Origin: Vibrio sp. S9_S30
GTDB taxonomy: Bacteria; Pseudomonadota; Gammaproteobacteria; Enterobacterales; Vibrionaceae
Direction: 5' to 3'
NCBI RefSeq assembly: GCF_014694455.1
Contig: NZ_JAAUWT010000010.1
Coordinates: 62,001-126,000 of the forward strand
Length of the DNA stretch: 64,000 nt
A program made the position numbers and the translations under genes. The notes under the pieces were generated by a model that did no database searches, was not told the DNA's origin, and saw only the letters and a program-made list of their open reading frames with translations. Positions 11,875 through 21,644 of the stretch are shown one piece after another (the stretch's first letter is position 1; every line of letters starts with the position of its first letter).

Positions 11875-13104
11875 TCAACGGCTTTTAAGGGATAAGACTC
11901 GCTTACGCGGGTCTTTTTTCGCCTGTATTAATATGTTTCTTGGTGTATCTTCTTCTGAGCAAAACTCACTCACATCTACTGAATACCCGTTTTCTTCGAG
12001 GTATAACGCTCGGTCTAAAACCAACCAAAGTTCAAGTGGCCTTTGGAAAACTTGTTGAATCAGACTTAATCTTTCCATCTGCCAAAACCTCTCTTCACCA
12101 CGCTTATTCCAAAACTTAAAATCTATGGCTCCAAGTTCGAGATTTTTTTTCTTTGCAGCCCATAAACAAAACGCCTCAAAGCCATCCGACAACATCGATT
12201 TCTTTATGCTAGGAATGGCTGTATAGGCATTATGACCTTTCTGCGCTTTTAGAAATGAGTCCAACCCAAGCCGAAAACTCATTTCTTCAAATCGATGGCG
12301 ATGAACTCGCTCACCTCCTGTTACGGTCGCTTGAAGAGGAATTCTTAATTCCATTTTGGTGAGATGCAGATCGCGCTCAATACCTTCCGAAGAAAGAGGA
12401 AGGTAACGGTCTGACTGAATAAGGTGGTAGCAGCACGGAGAGATCGAAAGCTCACCTAAACCCACTTCACACCCGCGCTTGATAAGGTTCACATGCAAAT
12501 CTCCACAGGCATGCAGCGCAACAGCGTGCTGAGTAGGCTTCATTATTCGAGAAGCACTTTTTTCTAGGGCATCGCCTTGGACAAAGCGCATAACCAATCC
12601 CTTTTTGTCTGCTAGGGCTTGCCCACTATCACACAACGCTTTCTGCCACTCAAAACTGATGACTGGTGCCTTTGAGCTTGATGTAAGTAACTGCCCTAAA
12701 AAGCCTTTACCAGAACACCATTCAAGCCATTCTTCTCCACAGTTGCCTTTAAGGCAAGCATCGCTCATTAGCCGTATCTGGTTTAGCTTTCTTCCCGGTA
12801 TACCAACTTCAGCCCCCTTCGGGAGTTGTGTGAGTTGAGATGCTGGCAGCCTATTTAGCCTTGAAAGCTTATCTAAGTGAACAACGTCAGGGATAAATGC
12901 CGAAATTTCTTGTACCAAGCGAGGAGTATCCGCTTTCAGTTTAATAATTTCTGCTTCAGAAAGAGTATTTAGCCAAGGAGTAAGATTAGGGTACTTTAAA
13001 TCCCACGGGAAATCAGAGCAATCACTCAGGTGAAATGGTTGAAATCGCCACTCACTATCGTGAGAAGCCAATAATGCACTGATCTTTTGGAAAGTTTGAT
13101 TCAT
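11875..13104 (-). CDS. SAM-dependent methyltransferase-like protein, substrate unknown
   Basis: A 409-residue protein with a Rossmann-type methyltransferase core. The glycine-rich motif I is WCSGKGFLGQLL (residues 129-140), followed by an acidic strand end (FEWQ, 151-154), ALHACGDLH (197-204) and SISPCCYH (220-227). The pattern resembles the broad group of methyltransferases near METTL25/RrnAD-like proteins, but I cannot name the substrate. The N-terminal ~110 residues and the last ~130 residues match no domain I recognise. It lies 55 bases after cysB on the same strand, and its ribosome binding site is enclosed in a hairpin. Confidence 0.75.
   Translation of the reverse strand: MNQTFQKISALLASHDSEWRFQPFHLSDCSDFPWDLKYPNLTPWLNTLSEAEIIKLKADTPRLVQEISAFIPDVVHLDKLSRLNRLPASQLTQLPKGAEVGIPGRKLNQIRLMSDACLKGNCGEEWLEWCSGKGFLGQLLTSSSKAPVISFEWQKALCDSGQALADKKGLVMRFVQGDALEKSASRIMKPTQHAVALHACGDLHVNLIKRGCEVGLGELSISPCCYHLIQSDRYLPLSSEGIERDLHLTKMELRIPLQATVTGGERVHRHRFEEMSFRLGLDSFLKAQKGHNAYTAIPSIKKSMLSDGFEAFCLWAAKKKNLELGAIDFKFWNKRGEERFWQMERLSLIQQVFQRPLELWLVLDRALYLEENGYSVDVSEFCSEEDTPRNILIQAKKDPRKRVLSLKSR
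11894..11919 (+). terminator. intrinsic terminator of ald, inside the end of the convergent gene
   Basis: The stem AAGACTCGC/GCGGGTCTT contains one G-T wobble, a TTAC loop and a following T-run. It lies inside the last codons of the convergent gene that ends at 11875, so the coding sequence doubles as the ald terminator. Confidence 0.75.
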
Positions 13105-13140
13105 GATTCCCCCAAGAATCGGGCGATTGTAGGGGGAATC
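13105..13140 (-). promoter_or_regulatory. RNA hairpin covering the ribosome binding site of the methyltransferase-like gene
   Basis: On the minus strand, an arm GATTCCCCC pairs perfectly with GGGGGAATC, and an inner AATC/GATT stem closes a GCCC loop. The 3' arm holds the only Shine-Dalgarno-like sequence (GGGGGA) and ends directly at the ATG. A run of eight T lies before the hairpin, on the wrong side for a terminator. The arrangement suggests that translation depends on opening this stem. Confidence 0.6.
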
Positions 13141-13159
13141 AAAAAAAAGTTAAAGTGGT

Positions 13160-14474
<1,315 letters not shown>

Positions 14475-15239
14475 ATGAATATTGGTTTAATAATCGCGCT
14501 TGTTGCTATTTTGTTGGTTCTCGTAATTGGTTACAACATAATGCTTCAGTACCGCATGAAAGTAGAGACTGCAAAAAAACAAGAGTCCACGCGGCATCTC
14601 GCAGTTATTGATGCGACAGAAGACCTTATTGGGAATGCCCATCATCTCCCATACAGTAAGGAGCTTTTGGTGTGTTTGAACACGCGAATTTTTGACGCGC
14701 TTGAAGCTATGTTTGAATTAGATCCCAAAAACAAGCAGCTGAAGTCTCGTGTCGCCAACATGCAATCTCAAATCCAGCAATTAAAAGATAACTATCAAGG
14801 TGGTGAAACGGCTTCGTTTAAAGTACCTAGCAGTGACAAGCAAGCCATTATTATGCTGAAGCTTGTAAAACGGTTGCGTGAAACCATTCGAAGTGAGCAC
14901 AATAAAGGTCGCTTTGAGACTCAGGCTTATGTAGCGGAAAATTCTCGTTTAGAGCAAATCCAGGTTCGCATCAACATCGAAAACGTGATTAAACGGGCGA
15001 ATGACTCAGTATTGAGAGGGCAAGCTGGTACAGCCAAACAGCTTTTGAAAAAAGGCTTAGATGCGCTCGCATCTAAAAACGATTCGTACTCTAACAAAGC
15101 CAAAGAAAAACTTCAGGCGATGCTGGATGATATGGATCAGAAAAGGCAAAGCAAAGAAGCGGAACATGTTAAGGAGCGAGACAAGAAAGAACGTAACGAC
15201 GACATGGATGCCCTCTTCGGCGAAAAGAAAAAGTGGTAG
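14475..15239 (+). CDS. membrane-anchored coiled-coil protein of unknown function
   Basis: 254 residues. Residues ~3-25 are one hydrophobic membrane segment (GLIIALVAILLVLVIGY), and the rest is charged, helical and rich in K, E, Q and D, with coiled-coil character and a strongly basic/acidic C-terminus ending in EKKKW. The start is placed at the ATG at 14475, because the 16 upstream in-frame residues precede a classical N-terminal anchor. I know no function; similar proteins sit next to cysB in other Vibrio. It ends in a clear terminator before miaE. Confidence 0.75.
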   Translation: MNIGLIIALVAILLVLVIGYNIMLQYRMKVETAKKQESTRHLAVIDATEDLIGNAHHLPYSKELLVCLNTRIFDALEAMFELDPKNKQLKSRVANMQSQIQQLKDNYQGGETASFKVPSSDKQAIIMLKLVKRLRETIRSEHNKGRFETQAYVAENSRLEQIQVRINIENVIKRANDSVLRGQAGTAKQLLKKGLDALASKNDSYSNKAKEKLQAMLDDMDQKRQSKEAEHVKERDKKERNDDMDALFGEKKKW

Positions 15240-15265
15240 ATGTCCCAAAGACTTGTTTAAATCAG

Positions 15266-15288
15266 GGGTCGCGATACGCGACCTTTTT
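15266..15288 (+). terminator. intrinsic terminator
   Basis: The stem GGTCGCG/CGCGACC has a three-base loop and is followed by TTTTTT. It separates the coiled-coil protein gene from miaE. Confidence 0.85.
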
Positions 15289-15305
15289 TATAATGATGCT
15301 ACATA

Positions 15306-16082
15306 ATGATTGAAAAAGAAAATATCCAAAAACTCCTTGCCCCTGTCCAATCCTTTCTCCAATGCGAAACACCTCAAGAGTGGGTAGAGGAAGCTAAAAA
15401 GCCAAAAAATTTACCAACTGTACTGTTGGACCACTTAATGTGTGAACTTAAAGCCGGTCAGTCAGCGATGTATTTGATTCGGAAATATGCGGTAGATAAA
15501 GACAGTGCTCATACTCTTTTAGACTGGTTTAAACCTTATGAGGACTTTGCTTATCGCAAAATAGGCACCATCGAAACACTTCAAGGTAAGAGTAATATAT
15601 CGAAAGCAATCAAGGCAAAAGCAGACTCACCATACAGCCAAGATCTCATTGATAAAATGGTATTGTTGATAAAAGAAGAACTTCATCACTTCTATCAAGT
15701 TCTTGAGATTATGTCAGAACGTGGGATCGCATATCGGAATGAATCGGCTAGCCGCTATGCTAAAGGGCTACTTTCACATATGAAAACTCATGAACCGGAA
15801 ACGTTGATCGATAAATTGATAATAGGTGCCTACATAGAGGCTCGTTCATGTGAACGATTTGCTAAATTGGCACCACATATGGAAGACGATATCAGCAAGT
15901 TTTACGTATCGCTACTACGCTCAGAAGCCCGACACTATCAAGACTACTTATCATTAGCAGAGCAGATAGCGGAAAAAGATATTACAGACAGAGTGATATT
16001 TTTTGGCAAAGTAGAAGCCGAATTAATTACAACACCCGATAAAGAGTTTAAGTTTCATAGCGGCATCCCCAATCTCACATAA
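15306..16082 (+). CDS. miaE: tRNA-(ms2io6A)-hydroxylase MiaE
   Basis: Non-haem diiron hydroxylase that converts ms2i6A37 to ms2io6A37 in tRNAs that read codons starting with U. The diiron ligand pattern of ferritin-like proteins is visible: Glu47, Glu125 with His128 (EELHH), Glu178, and Glu207 with His210 (SEARH). At 258 residues it is normal length. It begins 18 bases after the upstream terminator and appears to be monocistronic, with its own strong terminator. Confidence 0.93.
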   Translation: MIEKENIQKLLAPVQSFLQCETPQEWVEEAKKPKNLPTVLLDHLMCELKAGQSAMYLIRKYAVDKDSAHTLLDWFKPYEDFAYRKIGTIETLQGKSNISKAIKAKADSPYSQDLIDKMVLLIKEELHHFYQVLEIMSERGIAYRNESASRYAKGLLSHMKTHEPETLIDKLIIGAYIEARSCERFAKLAPHMEDDISKFYVSLLRSEARHYQDYLSLAEQIAEKDITDRVIFFGKVEAELITTPDKEFKFHSGIPNLT

Positions 16083-16084
16083 GC

Positions 16085-16113
16085 AAGAAGCCCGCCGAAT
16101 CAGCGGGCTTCTT
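16085..16113 (+). terminator. intrinsic terminator of miaE
   Basis: The stem AAGAAGCCCGC/GCGGGCTTCTT has a 7-base loop, directly after the miaE stop, and could act in both directions. The following gap to pyrF (16114-16237) shows nothing else. Confidence 0.85.
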
Positions 16114-16237
16114 ACTTTTCAACATCAGTATAAACTACTGATTTCGGACTGAGTCTCATATATCCGAATAAGTCTCTCGTTTGAAAACCAAGTGACTGTC
16201 TTTGAATCTCGAACCTCAAAGTTGCTTGAATATCACC

Positions 16238-16933
16238 TTATGCCAAAGATTGATTGATCTCGGCAAGAACGCTCGCTGGGTCAAGCGCTTGAGTAATTGG
16301 TCTACCAATAACTAAGTAATCCGATCCTGCGTCAATAGCGTCAACAGGCGTCATTATTCTCTTTTGGTCACCAATGGCGGCACCAGCAGGGCGAATACCA
16401 GGGGTCACCAGTTTAAAGTCTTTACCTAACTCAGATTTCAACATTGCGGACTCTTGAGCTGAGCACACCACACCATCTAAACCCGCATTTTTAGTGAGAT
16501 TAGCCAAGCGAATAACTTGCTCCTGAGGGGTAACATTCAAACCGATTCCTGCCAGATCGGATTGCTCCATACTCGTAAGGACAGTCACACCAATCAGCAA
16601 TGGACGATTCTTACCGTAAGGCTCCAAGATTTCTCGTGAGGCTATCATCATACGTTCTCCGCCCGCAGCATGGACGTTAACCATCCATACACCCAATTCA
16701 GCCGCTGCCCGTACCGCCTTTGAACAAGTGTTTGGGATATCATGGAACTTCAAATCTAGAAATACTGAAAAGCCTCTCTGATGAAGCTCACGAACAAAAT
16801 TAGGACCAAACAGAGTAAACATCTCTTTGCCGACTTTTAAACGGCACGTACTTGGGTCAATTTTATCAACAAACGCGAATGCATCAGCTTGTTTGTCATA
16901 ATCAAGTGCTACGATGACTTTCTGGTCGATCAC
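16238..16933 (-). CDS. pyrF: orotidine 5'-phosphate decarboxylase
   Basis: Final enzyme of UMP synthesis, a TIM-barrel decarboxylase of OMP. The catalytic tetrad is visible: Lys33 and the [10 protein letters not shown] motif with Asp60, Lys62 and Asp65. Asp11 in the first strand and the C-terminal phosphate loop (RPAGAA, VIGRPI) are kept. It has 231 residues, as expected. It follows lapAB on the same strand, the order seen in E. coli. Confidence 0.97.
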   Translation of the reverse strand: MIDQKVIVALDYDKQADAFAFVDKIDPSTCRLKVGKEMFTLFGPNFVRELHQRGFSVFLDLKFHDIPNTCSKAVRAAAELGVWMVNVHAAGGERMMIASREILEPYGKNRPLLIGVTVLTSMEQSDLAGIGLNVTPQEQVIRLANLTKNAGLDGVVCSAQESAMLKSELGKDFKLVTPGIRPAGAAIGDQKRIMTPVDAIDAGSDYLVIGRPITQALDPASVLAEINQSLA

Positions 16934-17007
16934 TTTTCTCTCCTACTTATATTTAGTCTGCAAGCAGACAATAAACCATCACTTTCACTCTATGGTCTTC
17001 AATTCCG

Positions 17008-18177
17008 CTATTCACCGTCCAAACCGCGAATCGGTTTAATGGTACCCCAACCTTTGCAAGATGGACAATGCCAATACAAAGAGCGGGTAGAAAAGCCACA
17101 CTTCCTGCATCGATGATGGGGCTTCACCTTAAGCTGCTCACCAACCATTCCTTGTAATGTTGTTAAGCTGTCTTTTGCCCTTCCATCCTCAGCTTCCTCA
17201 AGATGATAATCCATCAATCGATAAAAGCCTTTCATTGTTGGGTTCTTAACAAGCTGCCTCGTTAGTAACGTTTGTGCCGCTGCAACACCGTCATGGTTTG
17301 CCACAAGCTGGGCAAGCATAAGCTCTGCAGATACACCGGCTTTTCTCTCAATACAACGTTGCAAAAATGCCAATAATTCGCTTTCTCTATCCAACTTTTG
17401 GTAGCACTCAGCAAGCGTAGGCAGAACTTGTCCTACAAAATCGATATCTTGATCGATAACCTGTTCTAGATAGTGGACCGTATTTATATAATCTTCTTGA
17501 GCTAGGTATATTTTGCCGAGTGTGATACTCGCCCTAACACAATGCGAGTCTTCTGTGAGTGCTTTCTTGAGGAGGCTAATGGATTTCTTGATATTCCCTC
17601 CCCCTTGCTCCTGCATAGCCAATTCACAATAGTAGTGAGCGATATCTTTTTTTATTCGTTTCTTACCCAGCTTAACCAATGCTGAAGCATATTCGATGGC
17701 TTTACTCCACTCCCTAGTCTGTTGGAATATGATAACCAATTGATGAAGGGCTGCTTCTCGGTGATCGGGTTCATCCAACAGTTGCATAAATATCTTTTCA
17801 GCACGATCAAGAAGGCCTGAAACCATGAAATCCTTCGCAAGCTGCTGTAAAGCGATATTTTTTTGGTCAATGGTCAAACTTGGACGAGAAATGAGATTTT
17901 GGTGGATTCGAATAGCTCGATCGACTTCACCGCGCGATCGAAATAGGTTTCCTAAAGCTAAGTGTGTATCAATCGTTTCATCATCGACCTGAAGAAGCTC
18001 AATAAAATGGTCTACCGCTTTATCAGATTGATCCGAAAGTAAGAGGTTTAATCCCGTCACGTACTGTCGGGAAATTTGATTAGATTGTTTCTGCTTGTTG
18101 AAATTCGCACTACGGTTACCCATGTACCAACCATAGGCAGCGGCAATCGGTAACAACAAGAAGAGAAGTTCAAGCAT
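17008..18177 (-). CDS. lapB: lipopolysaccharide assembly protein LapB (YciM)
   Basis: Inner-membrane TPR protein that directs FtsH to degrade LpxC and so sets the LPS level. It has an N-terminal membrane helix (residues ~1-20), about nine TPR-like helical repeats, and a C-terminal rubredoxin-like metal site. Cys357, Cys360, Cys371 and Cys374 are at the same numbers as in E. coli, and the length of 389 also matches. It lies 11 bases after lapA in an operon. Confidence 0.96.
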   Translation of the reverse strand: MLELLFLLLPIAAAYGWYMGNRSANFNKQKQSNQISRQYVTGLNLLLSDQSDKAVDHFIELLQVDDETIDTHLALGNLFRSRGEVDRAIRIHQNLISRPSLTIDQKNIALQQLAKDFMVSGLLDRAEKIFMQLLDEPDHREAALHQLVIIFQQTREWSKAIEYASALVKLGKKRIKKDIAHYYCELAMQEQGGGNIKKSISLLKKALTEDSHCVRASITLGKIYLAQEDYINTVHYLEQVIDQDIDFVGQVLPTLAECYQKLDRESELLAFLQRCIERKAGVSAELMLAQLVANHDGVAAAQTLLTRQLVKNPTMKGFYRLMDYHLEEAEDGRAKDSLTTLQGMVGEQLKVKPHHRCRKCGFSTRSLYWHCPSCKGWGTIKPIRGLDGE

Positions 18178-18188
18178 TCAAGGTTGCC

Positions 18189-18461
18189 TTAGGCGTTACT
18201 TTGTTGCTTCTCTATCGATGGTTGTTTGTTAAGTTGTTTCCTCAACTTACGAATGGTGAGTTTGTACTTTAATTGCAAACTACCAAAGATAAGAGTCGAC
18301 AGACTAAATCCTAAAACAAACACCAAGCCTAAGAGCAATGAGAGATGAAATTCGCCTTTAGCAAGCAAGTAATTAAATGATACAACCTGCTGATTTTGAG
18401 CACCTAATGCTAAGGCGATCAATACAAGAGCAATCACCAAGATTATTTTTATAATTTTCAT
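18189..18461 (-). CDS. lapA: lipopolysaccharide assembly protein LapA (YciS)
   Basis: Small inner-membrane partner of LapB, 90 residues, with two transmembrane segments (~4-22 and ~42-64) separated by the conserved NQQVVSFNYLLA stretch, and a basic cytoplasmic tail. It is immediately upstream of lapB in the same operon. Confidence 0.93.
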   Translation of the reverse strand: MKIIKIILVIALVLIALALGAQNQQVVSFNYLLAKGEFHLSLLLGLVFVLGFSLSTLIFGSLQLKYKLTIRKLRKQLNKQPSIEKQQSNA

Positions 18462-18557
18462 ACATCACTACTCCGGAATAAGCTTAAGGGTTAGATTATG
18501 CAGTAAATTGAATTCTCAAACCATCCAGAATCGATGGAATATGAGTAAATTAATTAT

Positions 18558-18590
18558 AAAAAAGCGGCATACGAGATGCATGCCGCTTTT
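18558..18590 (-). terminator. intrinsic terminator of ihfB
   Basis: The stem AAAGCGGCAT/ATGCCGCTTT has a nine-base loop, followed on the minus strand by a T-run. It separates ihfB from lapAB. Confidence 0.85.
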
Positions 18591-18609
18591 CTATAACACC
18601 AAAAGGTGA

Positions 18610-18894
18610 TTAGCCGTGGATATTTACGCGTTCACGTAATTCTTTACCCGGCTTAAAGTGAGGGACATATTTGCCTTCCAGCTCAACTTTTTCACCAGTT
18701 TTAGGATTACGCCCCATTCTTGGCTCTCGATAGTGCAGTGAGAAACTACCGAAACCACGGATTTCAATACGATCTCCGCTCTCTAGGGTTGACACCATAT
18801 GTTCAAGTATATCCTTGACGGCATCTTCTACTTCTTTTGCAGAAAGATGTGTTTGCTGCGCGCAGAGTCTTTCAATTAGTTCAGACTTAGTCAT
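18610..18894 (-). CDS. ihfB: integration host factor subunit beta
   Basis: DNA-bending HU-family protein that pairs with IhfA to shape promoters, origins and recombination sites. It has 94 residues from the ATG at 18894, the E. coli length; four further in-frame codons upstream are not conserved. It contains the [14 protein letters not shown] signature and the beta-arm [11 protein letters not shown] with the intercalating proline. It follows rpsA, the standard order. Confidence 0.97.
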   Translation of the reverse strand: MTKSELIERLCAQQTHLSAKEVEDAVKDILEHMVSTLESGDRIEIRGFGSFSLHYREPRMGRNPKTGEKVELEGKYVPHFKPGKELRERVNIHG

Positions 18895-18933
18895 AGTTCC
18901 CCTCATTTCAATGGAATCAAAAAGGCACTTATC

Positions 18934-18959
18934 GAAAAAAAGGGAGCCTAATGGCTCCC
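18934..18959 (-). terminator. intrinsic terminator between rpsA and ihfB
   Basis: The stem GGGAGCC/GGCTCCC has a four-base loop and, on the minus strand, is followed by TTTTTTT. It ends most rpsA transcription before ihfB. Confidence 0.85.
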
Positions 18960-18972
18960 CTTAAGCGATGTC

Positions 18973-20643
18973 TTATTCGCCTTTAGCAGCCTTGAATGCA
19001 TCAGCCATAGCATTACCGAATCCGCCATCTTCAGGCTTATTCAGTGAAGCCATTGCTTCTTGCTCTTCAGCTTCATCTTTAGCTTTGATAGATAGGTTGA
19101 TTACGCGGTTCTTACGGTCTACACCTGTGAACTTAGCTTCAACGCTGTCACCAACACTTAAGATTAGAGACGCATCTTCAATACGGTCACGAGACACTTC
19201 AGAAGCACGGATGTAACCTTCAACGCCCTCTACAAGTTCAATTGTAGCACCTTTTGCGTCAACTGCAGTTACAGTACCATTTACTAGAGTACCTTTCTTG
19301 TTGTCAGCAACGTATGCATTGAACGGGTCATTTTCCATTTGCTTAACGCCAAGAGAAATACGCTCGCGCTCTGCATCTACTGCTAAAACAACTGCAGAGA
19401 TTTCATCGCCTTTCTTGTATTCACGTACCGCTTCTTCACCTGGAACGTTCCAAGAGATATCAGATAGGTGAACAAGACCATCGATGCCGCCTTCTAGACC
19501 GATGAAGATACCAAAGTCAGTGATAGATTTGATCTTACCAGTAACTTTATCGCCTTTAGCTTGAGCTTCAGCGAATGACTGCCATGGATTAGCTTTACAT
19601 TGCTTAAGACCTAGAGAAATACGACGACGTTCTTCGTCGATCTCAAGAACCATAACCTCAACTTCGTCGCCAACATTAACAACTTTAGATGGGTGGATGT
19701 TCTTGTTAGTCCAATCCATTTCAGAAACGTGAACTAGACCTTCAACGCCTTCTTCGATTTCAACGAAGCAACCGTAATCAGTTAGATTAGTCACACGACC
19801 AGAAAGCTTGTGACCTTCTGGGTAACGCTTAGCAATTGCTACCCATGGATCTTCGCCTAGTTGCTTAAGACCTAGTGATACACGAGTGCGGTCACGATCA
19901 AACTTAAGAACTTTAACTAGGATTTCATCACCAACGTTCACGATCTCAGATGGGTGTTTAACACGTTTCCAAGCCATGTCTGTGATGTGTAGAAGACCGT
20001 CAACACCACCAAGATCAACGAATGCACCGTAGTCAGTAAGGTTCTTAACGATACCTTTAACTTCAGTACCTTCTTGAAGAGTCTCAAGAAGCTCGTCACG
20101 CTCAACGCTGTTTTCAGATTCGATAACCGCACGACGAGAAACAACAACGTTGTTACGTTTCTGGTCAAGCTTGATTACTTTGAACTCTAGCTCTTTGTTT
20201 TCTAGGTGAGCAGTGTCGCGGATAGGACGTACGTCGACCAATGAACCAGGTAGGAAAGCACGGATACCGTTTAGTTCAACAGTGAAACCGCCTTTAACTT
20301 TGCCATTGATAATACCAACAACAGTTTCAGCTTCTTCGTATGCTTTTTCAAGTACGATCCAAGCTTCGTGACGCTTCGCTTTCTCACGAGAAAGTTGAGT
20401 TTCACCGAAACCATCTTCAACAGCGTCTAGCGCAACATCTACTTCAGTACCTACTTCAACTTCAAGTTCGCCAGCTGCGTTCTTGAATTGCTCAGCAGGG
20501 ATAGCAGACTCAGACTTAAGACCAGCATCAACAAGAACGAAACCATTCTCGATAGCTACTACAGTACCTTTAACAATGGTACCTTGTTGGAATTCAGTCT
20601 CATTTAGAAACTCTTCAAAGAGTTGAGCAAAAGATTCAGTCAT
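18973..20643 (-). CDS. rpsA: 30S ribosomal protein S1
   Basis: mRNA-binding ribosomal protein needed to start translation on structured messages. It has 556 residues and six S1 (OB-fold) repeats at about 20-87, 105-170, 192-260, 277-347, 364-434 and 451-520. Repeats 3-5 carry the typical [17 protein letters not shown]-like signature ([26 protein letters not shown]). Codon choice is strongly biased, as in highly expressed genes. It lies between cmk and ihfB as in E. coli. Confidence 0.98.
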   Translation of the reverse strand: MTESFAQLFEEFLNETEFQQGTIVKGTVVAIENGFVLVDAGLKSESAIPAEQFKNAAGELEVEVGTEVDVALDAVEDGFGETQLSREKAKRHEAWIVLEKAYEEAETVVGIINGKVKGGFTVELNGIRAFLPGSLVDVRPIRDTAHLENKELEFKVIKLDQKRNNVVVSRRAVIESENSVERDELLETLQEGTEVKGIVKNLTDYGAFVDLGGVDGLLHITDMAWKRVKHPSEIVNVGDEILVKVLKFDRDRTRVSLGLKQLGEDPWVAIAKRYPEGHKLSGRVTNLTDYGCFVEIEEGVEGLVHVSEMDWTNKNIHPSKVVNVGDEVEVMVLEIDEERRRISLGLKQCKANPWQSFAEAQAKGDKVTGKIKSITDFGIFIGLEGGIDGLVHLSDISWNVPGEEAVREYKKGDEISAVVLAVDAERERISLGVKQMENDPFNAYVADNKKGTLVNGTVTAVDAKGATIELVEGVEGYIRASEVSRDRIEDASLILSVGDSVEAKFTGVDRKNRVINLSIKAKDEAEEQEAMASLNKPEDGGFGNAMADAFKAAKGE

Positions 20644-20752
20644 TATTTGATCTTCAATAATTAAACGTCCACGGGTATCCTACCTCATGGGGTTGATAAA
20701 AATGCCAGTCATCATCCTTGCGACCAACAGTCTTATTGCCTTGATATCGTCA

Positions 20753-21430
20753 TCAAGACAATTTAGATTCAATAAATTCAAGTGCTTGCCCCACCACTTT
20801 ATCAATAGAAAGCGATGTAGAATCAAGCACTAACGCATCTTCCGCAGGACGCAATGGTGCAACCGCTCGATTACGATCACGGTCGTCTCTGTCTTGGATC
20901 TCGCGCAAAAGGTCATCAAATTTAACATCATGCCCCTTTTCTTGCAACTGCTTGTAGCGGCGATTCGCCCTTTCTTCCGCACTTGCGTCTAAAAAGATCT
21001 TGGCAATAGCAGACGGAAATACAACTGTGCCTAAATCTCGACCATCACCAACCAAACCAGGTTCTGCCGCGAAAGAACGTTGACGACGCAGCAAAGCTTC
21101 TCTGACACGAGGTAAAGCGGCAATTTTTGATGCGGCATCCCCTGTAGTTTCTTTACGAAGTTCTCTTGAAACATCTTCGCCTTCTAGGATGACTTTAACC
21201 AGATCACCCTCCGCAATAAACTGCACGTCTAAATGGGTAGCAATAGGAACCAAAGCCTCTTCCGAGCTCGTATCAACACCGTGATGGATCGCTGCGAGAG
21301 CCAGTACCCGATATATTGCTCCAGAGTCCAACAAATGAAAGCCTAGTTTTTCCGCCAACAACATACAAAGAGTGCCTTTACCAGCACCGCTTGGACCGTC
21401 AACTGTAATGACTGGAGGTTGATGGGACAT
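20753..21430 (-). CDS. cmk: cytidylate kinase
   Basis: Phosphorylates CMP and dCMP with ATP. The P-loop [10 protein letters not shown] is at residues 10-19, and the [10 protein letters not shown] motif and the lid arginines (RANRRY, DRDRNR) are present. The start at 21430 ([12 protein letters not shown]) gives 225 residues, close to the 227 of E. coli; the longer frame upstream begins with unrelated sequence. It is followed by rpsA. Confidence 0.96.
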   Translation of the reverse strand: MSHQPPVITVDGPSGAGKGTLCMLLAEKLGFHLLDSGAIYRVLALAAIHHGVDTSSEEALVPIATHLDVQFIAEGDLVKVILEGEDVSRELRKETTGDAASKIAALPRVREALLRRQRSFAAEPGLVGDGRDLGTVVFPSAIAKIFLDASAEERANRRYKQLQEKGHDVKFDDLLREIQDRDDRDRNRAVAPLRPAEDALVLDSTSLSIDKVVGQALEFIESKLS

Positions 21431-21524
21431 GTTTTTCTCCGTTTTCGTTTGTAGCAAACACTGTTGTAGAGCATTCACTTTTATCGGCGCGCTATTATAC
21501 CGAAAGCTATGGTGAATAAAACAC

Positions 21525-21608
21525 AAAAAAGTCCGCTATATTTGGTGTCGGTGTTATACAACTTTCTGTTTACTCAAGAAATTGTAATATCACTGACACC
21601 AAACGGAC
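21525..21608 (-). terminator. long hairpin terminator of sohB
   Basis: An imperfect stem of about 28 pairs folds 21531-21567 onto 21577-21608 around a GTTTACTCA loop. Its base is GTCCG/CGGAC and its core TTTGGTGTC/GACACCAAA, with small bulges. On the minus strand it is followed by TTTTTT at 21525-21530. It lies 37 bases after the sohB stop. It is unusually long for an intrinsic terminator. Confidence 0.75.
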
Positions 21609-21644
21609 TTCTCTTCTAAACATAAGACCTTGCTAAATTATAGC

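Noticed and set aside
13105-13159. Intrinsic terminator of cysB
   Set aside because: The T-run precedes the hairpin on the minus strand, and the hairpin ends at a start codon, so it reads better as a translation-control element.
21531-21608. MITE-like mobile element
   Set aside because: No target duplication is visible and a T-run follows on the sohB side, so a terminator is the simpler reading.
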